From: Allostella vacuolata
GTDB lineage: Bacteria > Pseudomonadota > Alphaproteobacteria > ATCC43930 > Allostellaceae
Direction of reading: 5' to 3'
NCBI GenBank assembly: GCA_006739055.1
Contig: AP019702.1
Coordinates: 4,551,388 to 4,615,387, forward strand
Length of the DNA: 64,000 bases
Part shown: in pieces, positions 26,664-33,979 of the stretch
How the letters are laid out: the number at the start of each line of letters is the position of its first letter
Position numbering within the stretch: the first letter of the stretch is position 1
Made by a program: the position numbers and the translations under genes
The notes under the pieces: generated by a model
The model's database searches: none
What the model was told of the DNA's origin: nothing
What the model saw: only the letters and a program-made list of their open reading frames with translations

Positions 26664-27395
26664 ATGGCCGCGGCCCCACCCCCGATCCGACCCGGTTGCC
26701 ATCGCCCGCTCTGGCAACGGCTCTGGCCGGCCGCGCTGCTGGCGCTGGCCATGGCCGCGGTCCTGGGGTTCGGCCTGCACCGTCACCTCAGCTTCGATTC
26801 ATTGCGGGCGAACCGCGCCTGGCTGCAGGCCTTCGTCGAGGCGGATGCCGCCTGGGCCGCACTGTCGGCCTTTGCCGTCTATGTCACGGCCGTTGCGCTG
26901 TCGATCCCGGGGGCGGTCATCCTGACGATCGCCATCGGCTTCCTGTTCGGCACCCTGGCCGGCGGCGCGATCGCCGCGGCCGGGGCCACCGTCGGTGCGA
27001 CCGCCGTGTTCCTGCTCGCCCGCAGCACCCTGGGCGCAGCGCTGGCCGAGCGGGCGGGGCCGGCCGTGAAATGCATGGAGGACGGTTTCCGCCGCAACGC
27101 CTTCTCCTACCTGCTGGCCCTGCGGCTGGTGCCGGTCTTCCCCTTCTGCCTGGTCAACCTCGTCCCGGCCCTGCTCGGCGTCCCGGTCCGCACCTATGTG
27201 GCGGCGACCCTGGTCGGCATCCTGCCCGGCACCTTCGTCTTCGCCGCGGTCGGCGCCGGGCTCGGCAGCATGCTCGATTCGCCCGAGGGGCTGTCGGCGG
27301 CGGCGATGCTGAAGCCGGAGATCCTGCTGGCCCTGGGCGGGCTGGCGCTGCTGGCGCTGCTGCCGGTGGCCTATCGCCGCATCCGGTGCCGCTGA
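26664..27395 (+). CDS. TVP38/TMEM64 (DedA/SNARE-associated) family membrane protein
   Basis: 243 residues from an ATG with GGATAGGGG upstream. About five or six membrane segments. The SNARE-associated domain is recognised by ALSIPGAVILTIAIGFLFGTLAGG, the re-entrant-loop motif, and by the later FSYLLALRLVPVFPFCLVNLVPALLGVP with its conserved Arg and Pro residues. Family members are implicated in lipid scrambling or transport and membrane homeostasis. No partner genes give a specific role. The start was chosen over an upstream TTG because of the ribosome site. Confidence 0.87.
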   Translation: MAAAPPPIRPGCHRPLWQRLWPAALLALAMAAVLGFGLHRHLSFDSLRANRAWLQAFVEADAAWAALSAFAVYVTAVALSIPGAVILTIAIGFLFGTLAGGAIAAAGATVGATAVFLLARSTLGAALAERAGPAVKCMEDGFRRNAFSYLLALRLVPVFPFCLVNLVPALLGVPVRTYVAATLVGILPGTFVFAAVGAGLGSMLDSPEGLSAAAMLKPEILLALGGLALLALLPVAYRRIRCR

Positions 27396-27470
27396 GCCTC
27401 GCCGCGCCGGCCCCCGACCTGTAGGATCGCGACCTGTAGGATCCCGGCCGCCTGCAGGATGATTCCATCC

Positions 27471-28538
27471 ATGACCATCGAGCCCCTCGCCCCATCGCCC
27501 CATACCGCGGCCGACGCCGGCTTCCTGCGCGAGCTGTGGTACCTCGTGCTGCCGGGGCCGGCGCTGCGAGCGGGCCGGCTGGTGGCCAAGACCGTGCTGG
27601 GCGAGCCGCTGGTGCTGGGCCGCGGCCCGGACGGCCAGCCCTTCGCGCTGCGCGATATCTGCCCGCATCGCGGCATCCCCCTGTCCTGCGGCCGGCTCGA
27701 GGGCGGCGAGATCGAGTGCGCCTACCATGGCTGGCGCTTCGCCGCCGACGGCCGCTGCACCGCCATCCCGTCCCTGGTCGAGGACCAGGCCTTCGACCTT
27801 GGCCGGGTCAAGGTGCAGCGCTATCCCTGCCGCGAGGTCCAGGGCAACGTCTGGGTCTTCTTCGGCCGCGACCCGGAGACGGCGCCGCCGGTCCCGGAAC
27901 TGTCGGACGTCGGCGCGGGCGACCTGAAGATCGCCGAGTCGATGCTGTTCCACGGCCCGCTCGACCACGCCGTGGTCGGGCTGATGGACCCGGCGCACGG
28001 CCCCTTCGTGCACCGCGCCTGGTGGTGGCGTTCCAAGGCCTCGATCCACGCCAAGAGCAAGCGCTTCGAGCCCTCGCCGCTCGGCTTCACCATGGTGCGC
28101 CACCGCGCCTCGTCCAACTCCCGCGCCTACAGGCTGCTGGGCGGGGTGCCGGAGACGGAGATCGTCTTCCGCCTGCCCTCGATCCGCATCGAGCATGTCC
28201 GCGCCGGCCGCCACGTCCTGTGCGGGCTGACGGCGGTGACGCCGCTCGGGCCCCAGGAGACCGAGCTGCACCACATCATCTACTGGACGATGCCGTGGCT
28301 GACCCCGCTCCGCCCCCTGCTGCGGCCGTTCGTGCGCACCTTCCTCGGCCAGGACCGCGACATCATGGCCAAGCAGCAGGCGGGCCTGGCCCACAACCCG
28401 ACCCTGCTGCTGATCGACGACGCCGACCGGCCGGCCAAATGGTACTACCGGCTCAAGAATGAGTACGCCCGCGCCACCGCCGCCGGCCGTCCGTTCGAGA
28501 ACCCGGTCAAGGGCCGCGTGCTGCGCTGGCGGAGCTGA
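27471..28538 (+). CDS. Rieske-type aromatic ring-hydroxylating oxygenase, alpha subunit
   Basis: 355 residues (an ATG 12 bp earlier is also possible). The Rieske 2Fe-2S site is complete: ICPHRGIPLSCG with Cys64/His66 and CAYHGW with Cys83/His86. The mononuclear iron region appears as LDHAVVGLMDPAHGPFVHR near residues 160-180. Residues 220-330 form the helix-grip catalytic domain. By family it hydroxylates or demethylates an aromatic or sterol-like substrate and needs an external reductase, which is not encoded nearby. Two copies of GACCTGTAGGATC sit just upstream (27416-27442). It converges with the HtrA-like gene with a 9-bp gap. Confidence 0.87.
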   Translation: MTIEPLAPSPHTAADAGFLRELWYLVLPGPALRAGRLVAKTVLGEPLVLGRGPDGQPFALRDICPHRGIPLSCGRLEGGEIECAYHGWRFAADGRCTAIPSLVEDQAFDLGRVKVQRYPCREVQGNVWVFFGRDPETAPPVPELSDVGAGDLKIAESMLFHGPLDHAVVGLMDPAHGPFVHRAWWWRSKASIHAKSKRFEPSPLGFTMVRHRASSNSRAYRLLGGVPETEIVFRLPSIRIEHVRAGRHVLCGLTAVTPLGPQETELHHIIYWTMPWLTPLRPLLRPFVRTFLGQDRDIMAKQQAGLAHNPTLLLIDDADRPAKWYYRLKNEYARATAAGRPFENPVKGRVLRWRS

Positions 28539-28547
28539 CCCGGCGGT

Positions 28548-29600
28548 TCAGTACGACTGCCCCGACTTCATGTAGCGGCGGCGGTCGCCGCTGGTGACGG
28601 TCAGGCTGCGGCCGCCGCCGGCGCCGTACAGTTCGAGGCCGACCGTGACCCCCGCCTCGCCCTTCGACCAGAGCTTGCGATAGAAGTCGGGGATGTCGCG
28701 GACCGGCTCGCCCGCCAGCCCGATGATGATGTCGCCCTGCTTCAGCCCGGCGCGCTCGGCCGGGCTCTCGGCCTGGACGCGCGTCACGATCACCCCGCGC
28801 GGCGCCTCCTGCACGTTGACGCCGAGCCACGGGCGGCTCGGGGTCGACATCCGGCCCAGCGCCAGCAGGTCGCCCAGGATCGGCCGCAGCAGGTCGATCG
28901 GGATCATCATGTTGCCGGGCACGGGCACCCCCGGGGCCACCTGCCCGACCAGCAGCGAGCCGATGGCGACCAGCCGGCCGTCGCCGGTGAAGAGGCCGGC
29001 CCCGGCCCAGCGGGCGTGCGGCGGCGAGACGAAGACCGCCTCGTCCAGCATGTATTCCCAGTACCCGGCGAACTCCCGCCGCTGCACCATCAGCGCCGGC
29101 TGGGCGCCGCCCTCGCCGGCCGCCACGATCGTCACCCGCTCGCCCGCCGCCAGTCGCCCGGCCCGGCCCATGGGGGCCGGCCGGACCGGCAGGGGCTCGG
29201 TCGCGCGCAGCAGGCCGAAGCCGGTGTCGGCATCATAGCCGACGATGTCGGCGCGGATCGTCCGGCCGCGATGGTCGGTGATCTCCACCCCCATCGCCTC
29301 CAGGATGACGTAGCCGATGGTGACGATGAGCCCGTCGGAATCGATCACCACGCCCGAGCCCTCGCGCTCGGTGCCGAGCGTGCGGGCGGAGCGGGCCTCG
29401 CCCGAGACGAAGGCGCGGACCTTGACCACCGCCTGCCGGGCCAGTTCCATCGCTTCCGGATCGCCGGCCTGGGCGGGCGGCGCCGCCTGGGCGCGGGCCT
29501 GGCCGCGCTCGAGCGGCCCGGGCGCGGCGAGGAGCGGGGCCACGAGGGCCGCCAGGATCAGGAAGGGCCGCAGCCCGGCACGTCCAACCATCGGAACCAT
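28548..29600 (-). CDS. HtrA/DegP-like protein with PDZ domain and degenerate catalytic triad
   Basis: 350 residues (or from ATG at 29591). An N-terminal signal segment runs to about residue 38. Residues 55-225 form an S1C chymotrypsin-like domain and 255-340 a PDZ domain (PWLGVNVQE...GLKQGDIIIGLAGEPV). The catalytic residues are all replaced: the His position of TNNHVV reads TIGYVI (Tyr97), the Asp of TDLA reads TGFG (Gly127), and the Ser of GNSGGPL reads RWAGAGL (Ala199). The protein is therefore probably not a protease. It may work as a periplasmic chaperone, scaffold or substrate binder through the intact PDZ domain. The reading frame is intact, so it looks maintained. Confidence 0.85.
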   Translation of the reverse strand: MVPMVGRAGLRPFLILAALVAPLLAAPGPLERGQARAQAAPPAQAGDPEAMELARQAVVKVRAFVSGEARSARTLGTEREGSGVVIDSDGLIVTIGYVILEAMGVEITDHRGRTIRADIVGYDADTGFGLLRATEPLPVRPAPMGRAGRLAAGERVTIVAAGEGGAQPALMVQRREFAGYWEYMLDEAVFVSPPHARWAGAGLFTGDGRLVAIGSLLVGQVAPGVPVPGNMMIPIDLLRPILGDLLALGRMSTPSRPWLGVNVQEAPRGVIVTRVQAESPAERAGLKQGDIIIGLAGEPVRDIPDFYRKLWSKGEAGVTVGLELYGAGGGRSLTVTSGDRRRYMKSGQSY

Positions 29601-29704
29601 CCCCAGTCGGCGCCGGGGACGTCCGGAAGCGGTCTTCCGGCATCCCCCCGGAAATCATGCGCGCGCCGGGACCGGCTGTCGACGCCGCTTTCGCGGGACG
29701 CGGC

Positions 29705-30853
29705 TCAAGGAGCGGTCGTCGCGGCCTCCGGGACCGGCACGATCAGCCCGCGGGTCTCGTCGCGGATCGCCGCGGCGGCATCGTCGTAGAGGAAGGGCAG
29801 GAAGGCGTAGCGCCGGCCCCGCGTCACCGGGGTCGCCTCGTGCATCATCGAGCACGAGAACACCACCGCCCCGCCGGTCGGCGCCCGATAGGTCCGCCGC
29901 CCGAACTCCGGGAAGCGCAGGTCGCCGCCTTCGTACTCCTCGGCGTTCAGGTTGATGGTCACGGCAAACTTGCGGTGGCGGGTGGCCGGGGTGGTGTTGT
30001 CGCGATGCGGGCTGAAGAAGCCCCGGCGCTCGGCCTCGTAGCAGGCGACGACATGACGCTCGATGCGGGTCGCGCGGAAGCTGGTGGCGCGCTCGATCAT
30101 CGGCACCAGCCGGCGCGCCAGCAGCCGCGACAGCAGGGTCCGCAGGTCCGCATCCTCGATCATGTGGTCCGAGCGGCGCTTGCGCGAGGGGTCGTTGACG
30201 CCGACCGAGCGACCGTCGCGCGAGGTCATGAAGCCGGACTCGCTGCCGCCCCCGGTCTCGTAGAGATTGACCAGGCGCCGGCACAGGTCGGGGTCGAAGA
30301 TGTTGGGCACGACCAGCACCGGGGCGGGGCCGGACGACCAGCCGTCGCTGTCGATCGCGGGCAGGCTCGCGACCAGCGAACCCAGGGCCGCGTTGTGGGC
30401 CGCGGGGTCGGCGAAGTGAAAGCGGGCCAGGACGCGCAGGGCCGGGTCGAGCACCAGGGTGTGCAGCGTGCCCGAAGACCCGTCGACGCCGAGCTGGGCG
30501 GCCAGGCCGCCCTGGAAGTCGTGAAACCAGCGCACCCCGGGCAGGCTGTCGACGGCACGGGCCGATTCGACGTCGGCCCGATCCCCGGCCACGCCGAAGA
30601 AGACCAGATTGCGGTCGTCGAAGCGGGCACGGGCCGGGCCGGAGAGAAGGTCCAGCATCGCCCGGCCGGGGGGCGCCGACAGGGACCCGGGCAGGCTGAG
30701 GACGACGAACCGCCCGGCCACCGTGTCGACCTGGTACGCGCGGTTGCTGGCGGTGGGCGCGACGAACCAGGGCAGCGGCTCGCCCGGGCTGAGAAGCGGG
30801 CCGAGCGTCGCCCCCGTGGCCTGGGCGGCCGGGTTGCCATCGGTCATGGCCAT
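29705..30853 (-). CDS. Peroxiredoxin-like domain fused to 2OG-Fe(II) oxygenase (prolyl-4-hydroxylase type)
   Basis: 382 residues (a start two codons later is equally likely). Residues 15-165 resemble an AhpC/TSA thioredoxin fold, but the peroxidatic cysteine position reads LPGSLSAPPG without Cys. Residues 175-365 are a P4H-type double-stranded beta-helix. Its iron ligands are His283 and Asp285 in FFSPHRDN and His338 in MMHEATPV. A downstream Arg in RGRRYAF should bind 2-oxoglutarate. By family it hydroxylates a protein or small molecule using Fe(II), O2 and 2-oxoglutarate. Target unknown. It is divergent from the small VOC gene at 30911. Confidence 0.85.
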   Translation of the reverse strand: MAMTDGNPAAQATGATLGPLLSPGEPLPWFVAPTASNRAYQVDTVAGRFVVLSLPGSLSAPPGRAMLDLLSGPARARFDDRNLVFFGVAGDRADVESARAVDSLPGVRWFHDFQGGLAAQLGVDGSSGTLHTLVLDPALRVLARFHFADPAAHNAALGSLVASLPAIDSDGWSSGPAPVLVVPNIFDPDLCRRLVNLYETGGGSESGFMTSRDGRSVGVNDPSRKRRSDHMIEDADLRTLLSRLLARRLVPMIERATSFRATRIERHVVACYEAERRGFFSPHRDNTTPATRHRKFAVTINLNAEEYEGGDLRFPEFGRRTYRAPTGGAVVFSCSMMHEATPVTRGRRYAFLPFLYDDAAAAIRDETRGLIVPVPEAATTAP

Positions 30854-30910
30854 CGCTTACACCCGCGAAGCGGCCTTCCGCAACAGCCGCCCCATCCCGG
30901 AAAGGCGCCG

Positions 30911-31291
30911 ATGACCGCACCCTTCGACCAGCAGGTGACCTTCATCTATACCCGCGACCTGGCCGGCACCGCCCGCTGGTATGCCGAGGTGCTGGGACTG
31001 CCCCAGGTGCTCGACCAGGGTGCCTGCCGGATCTTCCGGGTGACCGAGCGATCGTTCCTCGGCGTGTGCAGCCGCGCCAACCGCGTGGTCGAGCCGCGCG
31101 GGGTGGTCCTGACCCTGGTCACCGGCGATGTCGATGGCTGGCACCGCCGCCTGGCCGAGCGCGGCGCGGAGATCGAGTCGCCGCCCAGCCTCAGCGCAGA
31201 ATTCAACGTCTACGCATTCTTCGTCCGGGATCCGAACGGATACGTTCTGGAGGTGCAGGAATTCCGCAGTCCGGCCTGGCCGCGAGCGTAG
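30911..31291 (+). CDS. VOC family protein (glyoxalase-like)
   Basis: 126 residues starting MTAPFDQQVTFIYTRDLAGTARWYAEVLGL, the standard opening of a single-domain VOC protein. The late block NVYAFFVRDPNGYVLEVQEF carries the conserved Glu used for metal binding. The first metal-ligand position (His in many members) is not His, so metal binding is uncertain; some bleomycin-resistance-type VOC proteins lack it. The frame is open far upstream, but the upstream part is antisense to the oxygenase gene, so the ATG at 30911 is used. No function beyond family can be given. Confidence 0.82.
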   Translation: MTAPFDQQVTFIYTRDLAGTARWYAEVLGLPQVLDQGACRIFRVTERSFLGVCSRANRVVEPRGVVLTLVTGDVDGWHRRLAERGAEIESPPSLSAEFNVYAFFVRDPNGYVLEVQEFRSPAWPRA

Positions 31292-31316
31292 TTGTTGCGG
31301 GGCGCTGTGACGGCTA

Positions 31317-31571
31317 TCATTGTCCATCGCACCGACCATCGCCATCTTCCCCACGCGGTCTCCTTGGGTTTTCTTGTGCCCGCGCCGGGCAAGTCCGAGA
31401 ACAGGTCGACTTCGAGGGGGCCGCACCCACCCAATTCTTGGTCAGTTCGCCGAGGACCTGGACGCTGATGGTGCCTCCGATGTCGATGATGGCTTCTGCC
31501 CGGTTGCCCTTCACCGGATCGGCCATCGCAATGCAAATGAGGACATTGGTGTCGAGGAAGTCACCGGGCAT
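31317..31571 (-). pseudogene. vapC: VapC-type PIN-domain toxin, frameshifted and truncated
   Basis: The N-terminus MPGDFLDTNVLICIAMADP with RAEAIIDIGGTISVQVLGEL is a clear PIN-domain toxin, with the first catalytic Asp in FLDTN. After about residue 45 the match leaves this frame; it seems to continue briefly in another frame (EVDLFSDL, about 31420-31440) and is then lost. Full VapC proteins have about 130 residues, with further catalytic acidic residues near the middle and end that are missing here. The gene overlaps the antitoxin gene by 11 bp, as in intact vapBC pairs. It is probably an inactive relic. Confidence 0.75.
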
Positions 31572-31791
31572 TGGCCTCTTCCCGGTCGAACCGGAAGTCG
31601 GCGGGCAGCCGGCCTCGGAAGGCGCGCAGCCGCTTCAGAAGCTGGGCGCGATCGGGTTTGCGGGCGATCGTCCATTCCCGAGCGCCGGCGACACGGATTT
31701 CCACCTCGTCGCCCTCCCGGAGTTCGAGGGCCTCGACCACGGCGGCGGGAATCCGGATGGCGAGACTTTTCCCCCATCGTCCGACTTGCAC
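31561..31791 (-). CDS. vapB: AbrB/MazE-type antitoxin
   Basis: 76 residues from a GTG start with GGGAGGA upstream. The swapped-hairpin AbrB fold is clear: MQVGRWGKSLAIRIPAAVVEAL, then ELREGDEVEIRV. The C-terminal tail (RLPADFRFDREEANAR) would wrap and neutralise the toxin. By family it is a DNA-binding antitoxin that represses its own operon. The gene is intact although the partner toxin is broken, so it now stands alone. Candidate operators lie just upstream. Confidence 0.85.
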   Translation of the reverse strand: MQVGRWGKSLAIRIPAAVVEALELREGDEVEIRVAGAREWTIARKPDRAQLLKRLRAFRGRLPADFRFDREEANAR

Positions 31792-31812
31792 GGCATCCTC
31801 CCGGTTCCTGGG

Positions 31813-31853
31813 TATACATCTTTGAGAGGATATATCCTGGATTCCTATACATC
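31813..31853 (-). promoter_or_regulatory. Repeat cluster upstream of vapB, likely autoregulatory operator
   Basis: A perfect 12-bp palindrome AGGATATATCCT (31827-31838) is flanked by two direct copies of TATACATC (31813-31820 and 31846-31853). The region is AT-rich and precedes the AbrB-type antitoxin gene, so it is a good candidate promoter/operator. Confidence 0.55.
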
Positions 31854-31892
31854 AAATACGGGCGGATGCTCGGACATGCTCCCGATGCGCCT

Positions 31893-33959
31893 TCACTCCA
31901 GCCGCACCGTCGCGGTCGCCCCGCGACCGTCGGCGTCCAGCACGGTCAGGCGGGCGAAGCCGCGGCCGTCGGGCAGCCATTCGGCCGGCCGGCGCGGGCC
32001 GGAATCGCGGGCGGCGAGCGGCCGGCCATCGACCAGCCAGCGCATCGGCGGGCGGCCGCCGACCGCCACCAGGGGCACCCCGCTGCCGGTCTGCCAGGGC
32101 AGGACCGCGCCGTCGGGCGGGAACGAGATGACCGGCCCCGCCGGCCCGGCGGCACCTGGGCGCTGCAGCACCTGGCCGCGCCGCGCCGGATCGGCGCCGC
32201 CCCCCAGGTCCCTGAGGCCCGCTTCGGCGACCGGCCGCGGCGGTGCCATCGGCGGCGGCGGCAGCAGGTCGAAGACCTTCAGCAGGATGGGGGCGGCCGT
32301 CACCAGCCCGTAGCGACCGGGCACCGGGGTGCCGTCGGGGCGGCCGGTCCAGACCCCGACGGTATGGCCCTGGTCCCAGCCGAAGGCCCAGGCGTCGCGA
32401 TAGCCGTACGAGGTCCCGGTCTTCATCGCCACCAGCCGCCCCTGGCCGATCGCGGTCGGTGCCACACCGGAGGGCGGCGGCGCCTCCTCCAGGATCCGCG
32501 ACACCGACCAGGCGGCGGCCGGGCCGACGAACGGCACCGCCGGCTGCCGCTCCCCCGGCCGGACATAGGGCGGCACGTAGCTGCCGTCGCCGGCCAGCGC
32601 CGCGTAGAGCCCGGCCAGCTCGGTCAGGGTGACGCCGACCCCGCCCAGCGCCAGCGGCAGCGAGGGCGGGGCATGCGGGTCGCGGGTACGCAGCCGCACC
32701 CCGAGGCCGGCCAGCCGCCCGGCGAACCGCTCGGCCCCCAGCCGGTGCAGCACGGCCACCGCCGGCACGTTGAGCGACAGCTGCAGCGCCTGGCGCGCCG
32801 TCACCCGGCCGCGGAAGCCATGGTCGAAGTTGCTGGGCGCATAGCCGTCGAAGTTGCTGGGCAGGTCGTCGATCAAGGTCTCGGGCGAGAGGCGGATCTC
32901 GTCGAAGGCGACCGCATAGATGAACGGCTTGAGCGTCGAGCCGGGCGAGCGCACCGCCCGGGTCATGTCGACCGCGCCCTCGCGGGCCGCGGCGAACAGG
33001 TCGGGCGAGCCGACATGGGCCAGGATCGCGCGGGTCCGGTTGTCGACGACGAGGGCGGCCAGCGACGCCTCGGGCTCGATCGAGGCCGCCTCGCGCCGCA
33101 CCAGCGCCTCCAGCTCGCGCTGCAGGCGGGGATCGATGGTGGTGTCGATCACCCGCGGCGCGGAGGGCTCGGCGCGCAGGCCGGCCGCCAGGTGCGGGGC
33201 CTGGAAGGGCATGGCGAAGCGGCGGTCGGGGACCGGCTCGGCGATCGCCTCGTCGGCCGCCCGGCGGTCGAGCACGCCGCGCTCGACCATCCGCGCCAGG
33301 ACCTTGTCGCGCGCGGCCCGGGCGGCCTCCGGGAAGCGGTCGGGGCGGAGTCGCGTCGGCGACTGCGGCAGGGCGACCAGCAGCGCGGCCTCGGCCGGGC
33401 GCAGCGCCGTCGGCTCCTTGCCGAAATAGATGCGCGACGCCGCCCGCACCCCTTCGACGTTGCCGCCATAGGGGGCAAGCGTCAGGTAGAGGCCGAGGAT
33501 GGCGTCCTTGTCGAAGCGGCGCTCGAGCTGGATGGCGCGCGCCATCTCCACCGCCTTCGACCACAGGGTGCGCGGCCGCGGCTCCAGCAGGCGGGCCGCC
33601 TGCATGGTCAGGGTCGAAGCGCCGGAGACGACCTCGCCCGCCGCCAGCCATTGCCCGGCGGCGCGGACCACCGCCAGCGGGTCGACCCCCGGGTGGGAGC
33701 GGAAGCGCTGGTCCTCGTAGGCGAGCAGCATCGCCACCAGCAGCGGGTCGACATCAGCCGGCATAGCCGGCAGCCGCCAGCTGCCGTCGGCGGTGGTGAA
33801 GGCCCGCAGCACCTCGCCGTCGCGCGCCAGGACGACGGTCGAGAGGTCGCGGAAGCGGTCGAGCGCCGGCGGCGCCGCCCGATCGACCGCCACCGCCCCC
33901 AGCACCAGGACCAGCGCCAGGGCCGCCGCGGCGGCGGCCAGAATGCGCCGCCGGCGCAT
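31893..33959 (-). CDS. pbpC: Penicillin-binding protein 1C (bifunctional)
   Basis: 688 residues from the ATG at 33959; the frame is open further upstream, but that is antisense-like sequence inside the macroglobulin gene. An N-terminal membrane anchor (residues 5-27) is followed by a GT51 glycosyltransferase domain with EDQRFRSHPGVDPLAV and GASTLTMQ. The transpeptidase domain has SPGSTLKPF (active Ser in SxxK), SLN and KTGTS. The C-terminus (residues 590-688) is a BiPBP_C domain. By family it polymerises and crosslinks peptidoglycan at the outer face of the inner membrane. It follows the alpha-2-macroglobulin gene by 20 bp, a widely conserved pair. Confidence 0.95.
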   Translation of the reverse strand: MRRRRILAAAAAALALVLVLGAVAVDRAAPPALDRFRDLSTVVLARDGEVLRAFTTADGSWRLPAMPADVDPLLVAMLLAYEDQRFRSHPGVDPLAVVRAAGQWLAAGEVVSGASTLTMQAARLLEPRPRTLWSKAVEMARAIQLERRFDKDAILGLYLTLAPYGGNVEGVRAASRIYFGKEPTALRPAEAALLVALPQSPTRLRPDRFPEAARAARDKVLARMVERGVLDRRAADEAIAEPVPDRRFAMPFQAPHLAAGLRAEPSAPRVIDTTIDPRLQRELEALVRREAASIEPEASLAALVVDNRTRAILAHVGSPDLFAAAREGAVDMTRAVRSPGSTLKPFIYAVAFDEIRLSPETLIDDLPSNFDGYAPSNFDHGFRGRVTARQALQLSLNVPAVAVLHRLGAERFAGRLAGLGVRLRTRDPHAPPSLPLALGGVGVTLTELAGLYAALAGDGSYVPPYVRPGERQPAVPFVGPAAAWSVSRILEEAPPPSGVAPTAIGQGRLVAMKTGTSYGYRDAWAFGWDQGHTVGVWTGRPDGTPVPGRYGLVTAAPILLKVFDLLPPPPMAPPRPVAEAGLRDLGGGADPARRGQVLQRPGAAGPAGPVISFPPDGAVLPWQTGSGVPLVAVGGRPPMRWLVDGRPLAARDSGPRRPAEWLPDGRGFARLTVLDADGRGATATVRLE

Positions 33960-33979
33960 CGCGCGCCCCGCCCGGCCGC

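Noticed and set aside
27416..27442. Two copies of GACCTGTAGGATC before the Rieske oxygenase gene as an operator
   Set aside because: It is a simple tandem duplication 16 bp apart without palindromic symmetry; no regulator gene is adjacent, so it is noted only in the gene entry.
29657..30910. Upstream extension of the VOC gene at 30911
   Set aside because: The extra part is antisense to the oxygenase gene and is Arg/Gly/Ala-rich without any domain.
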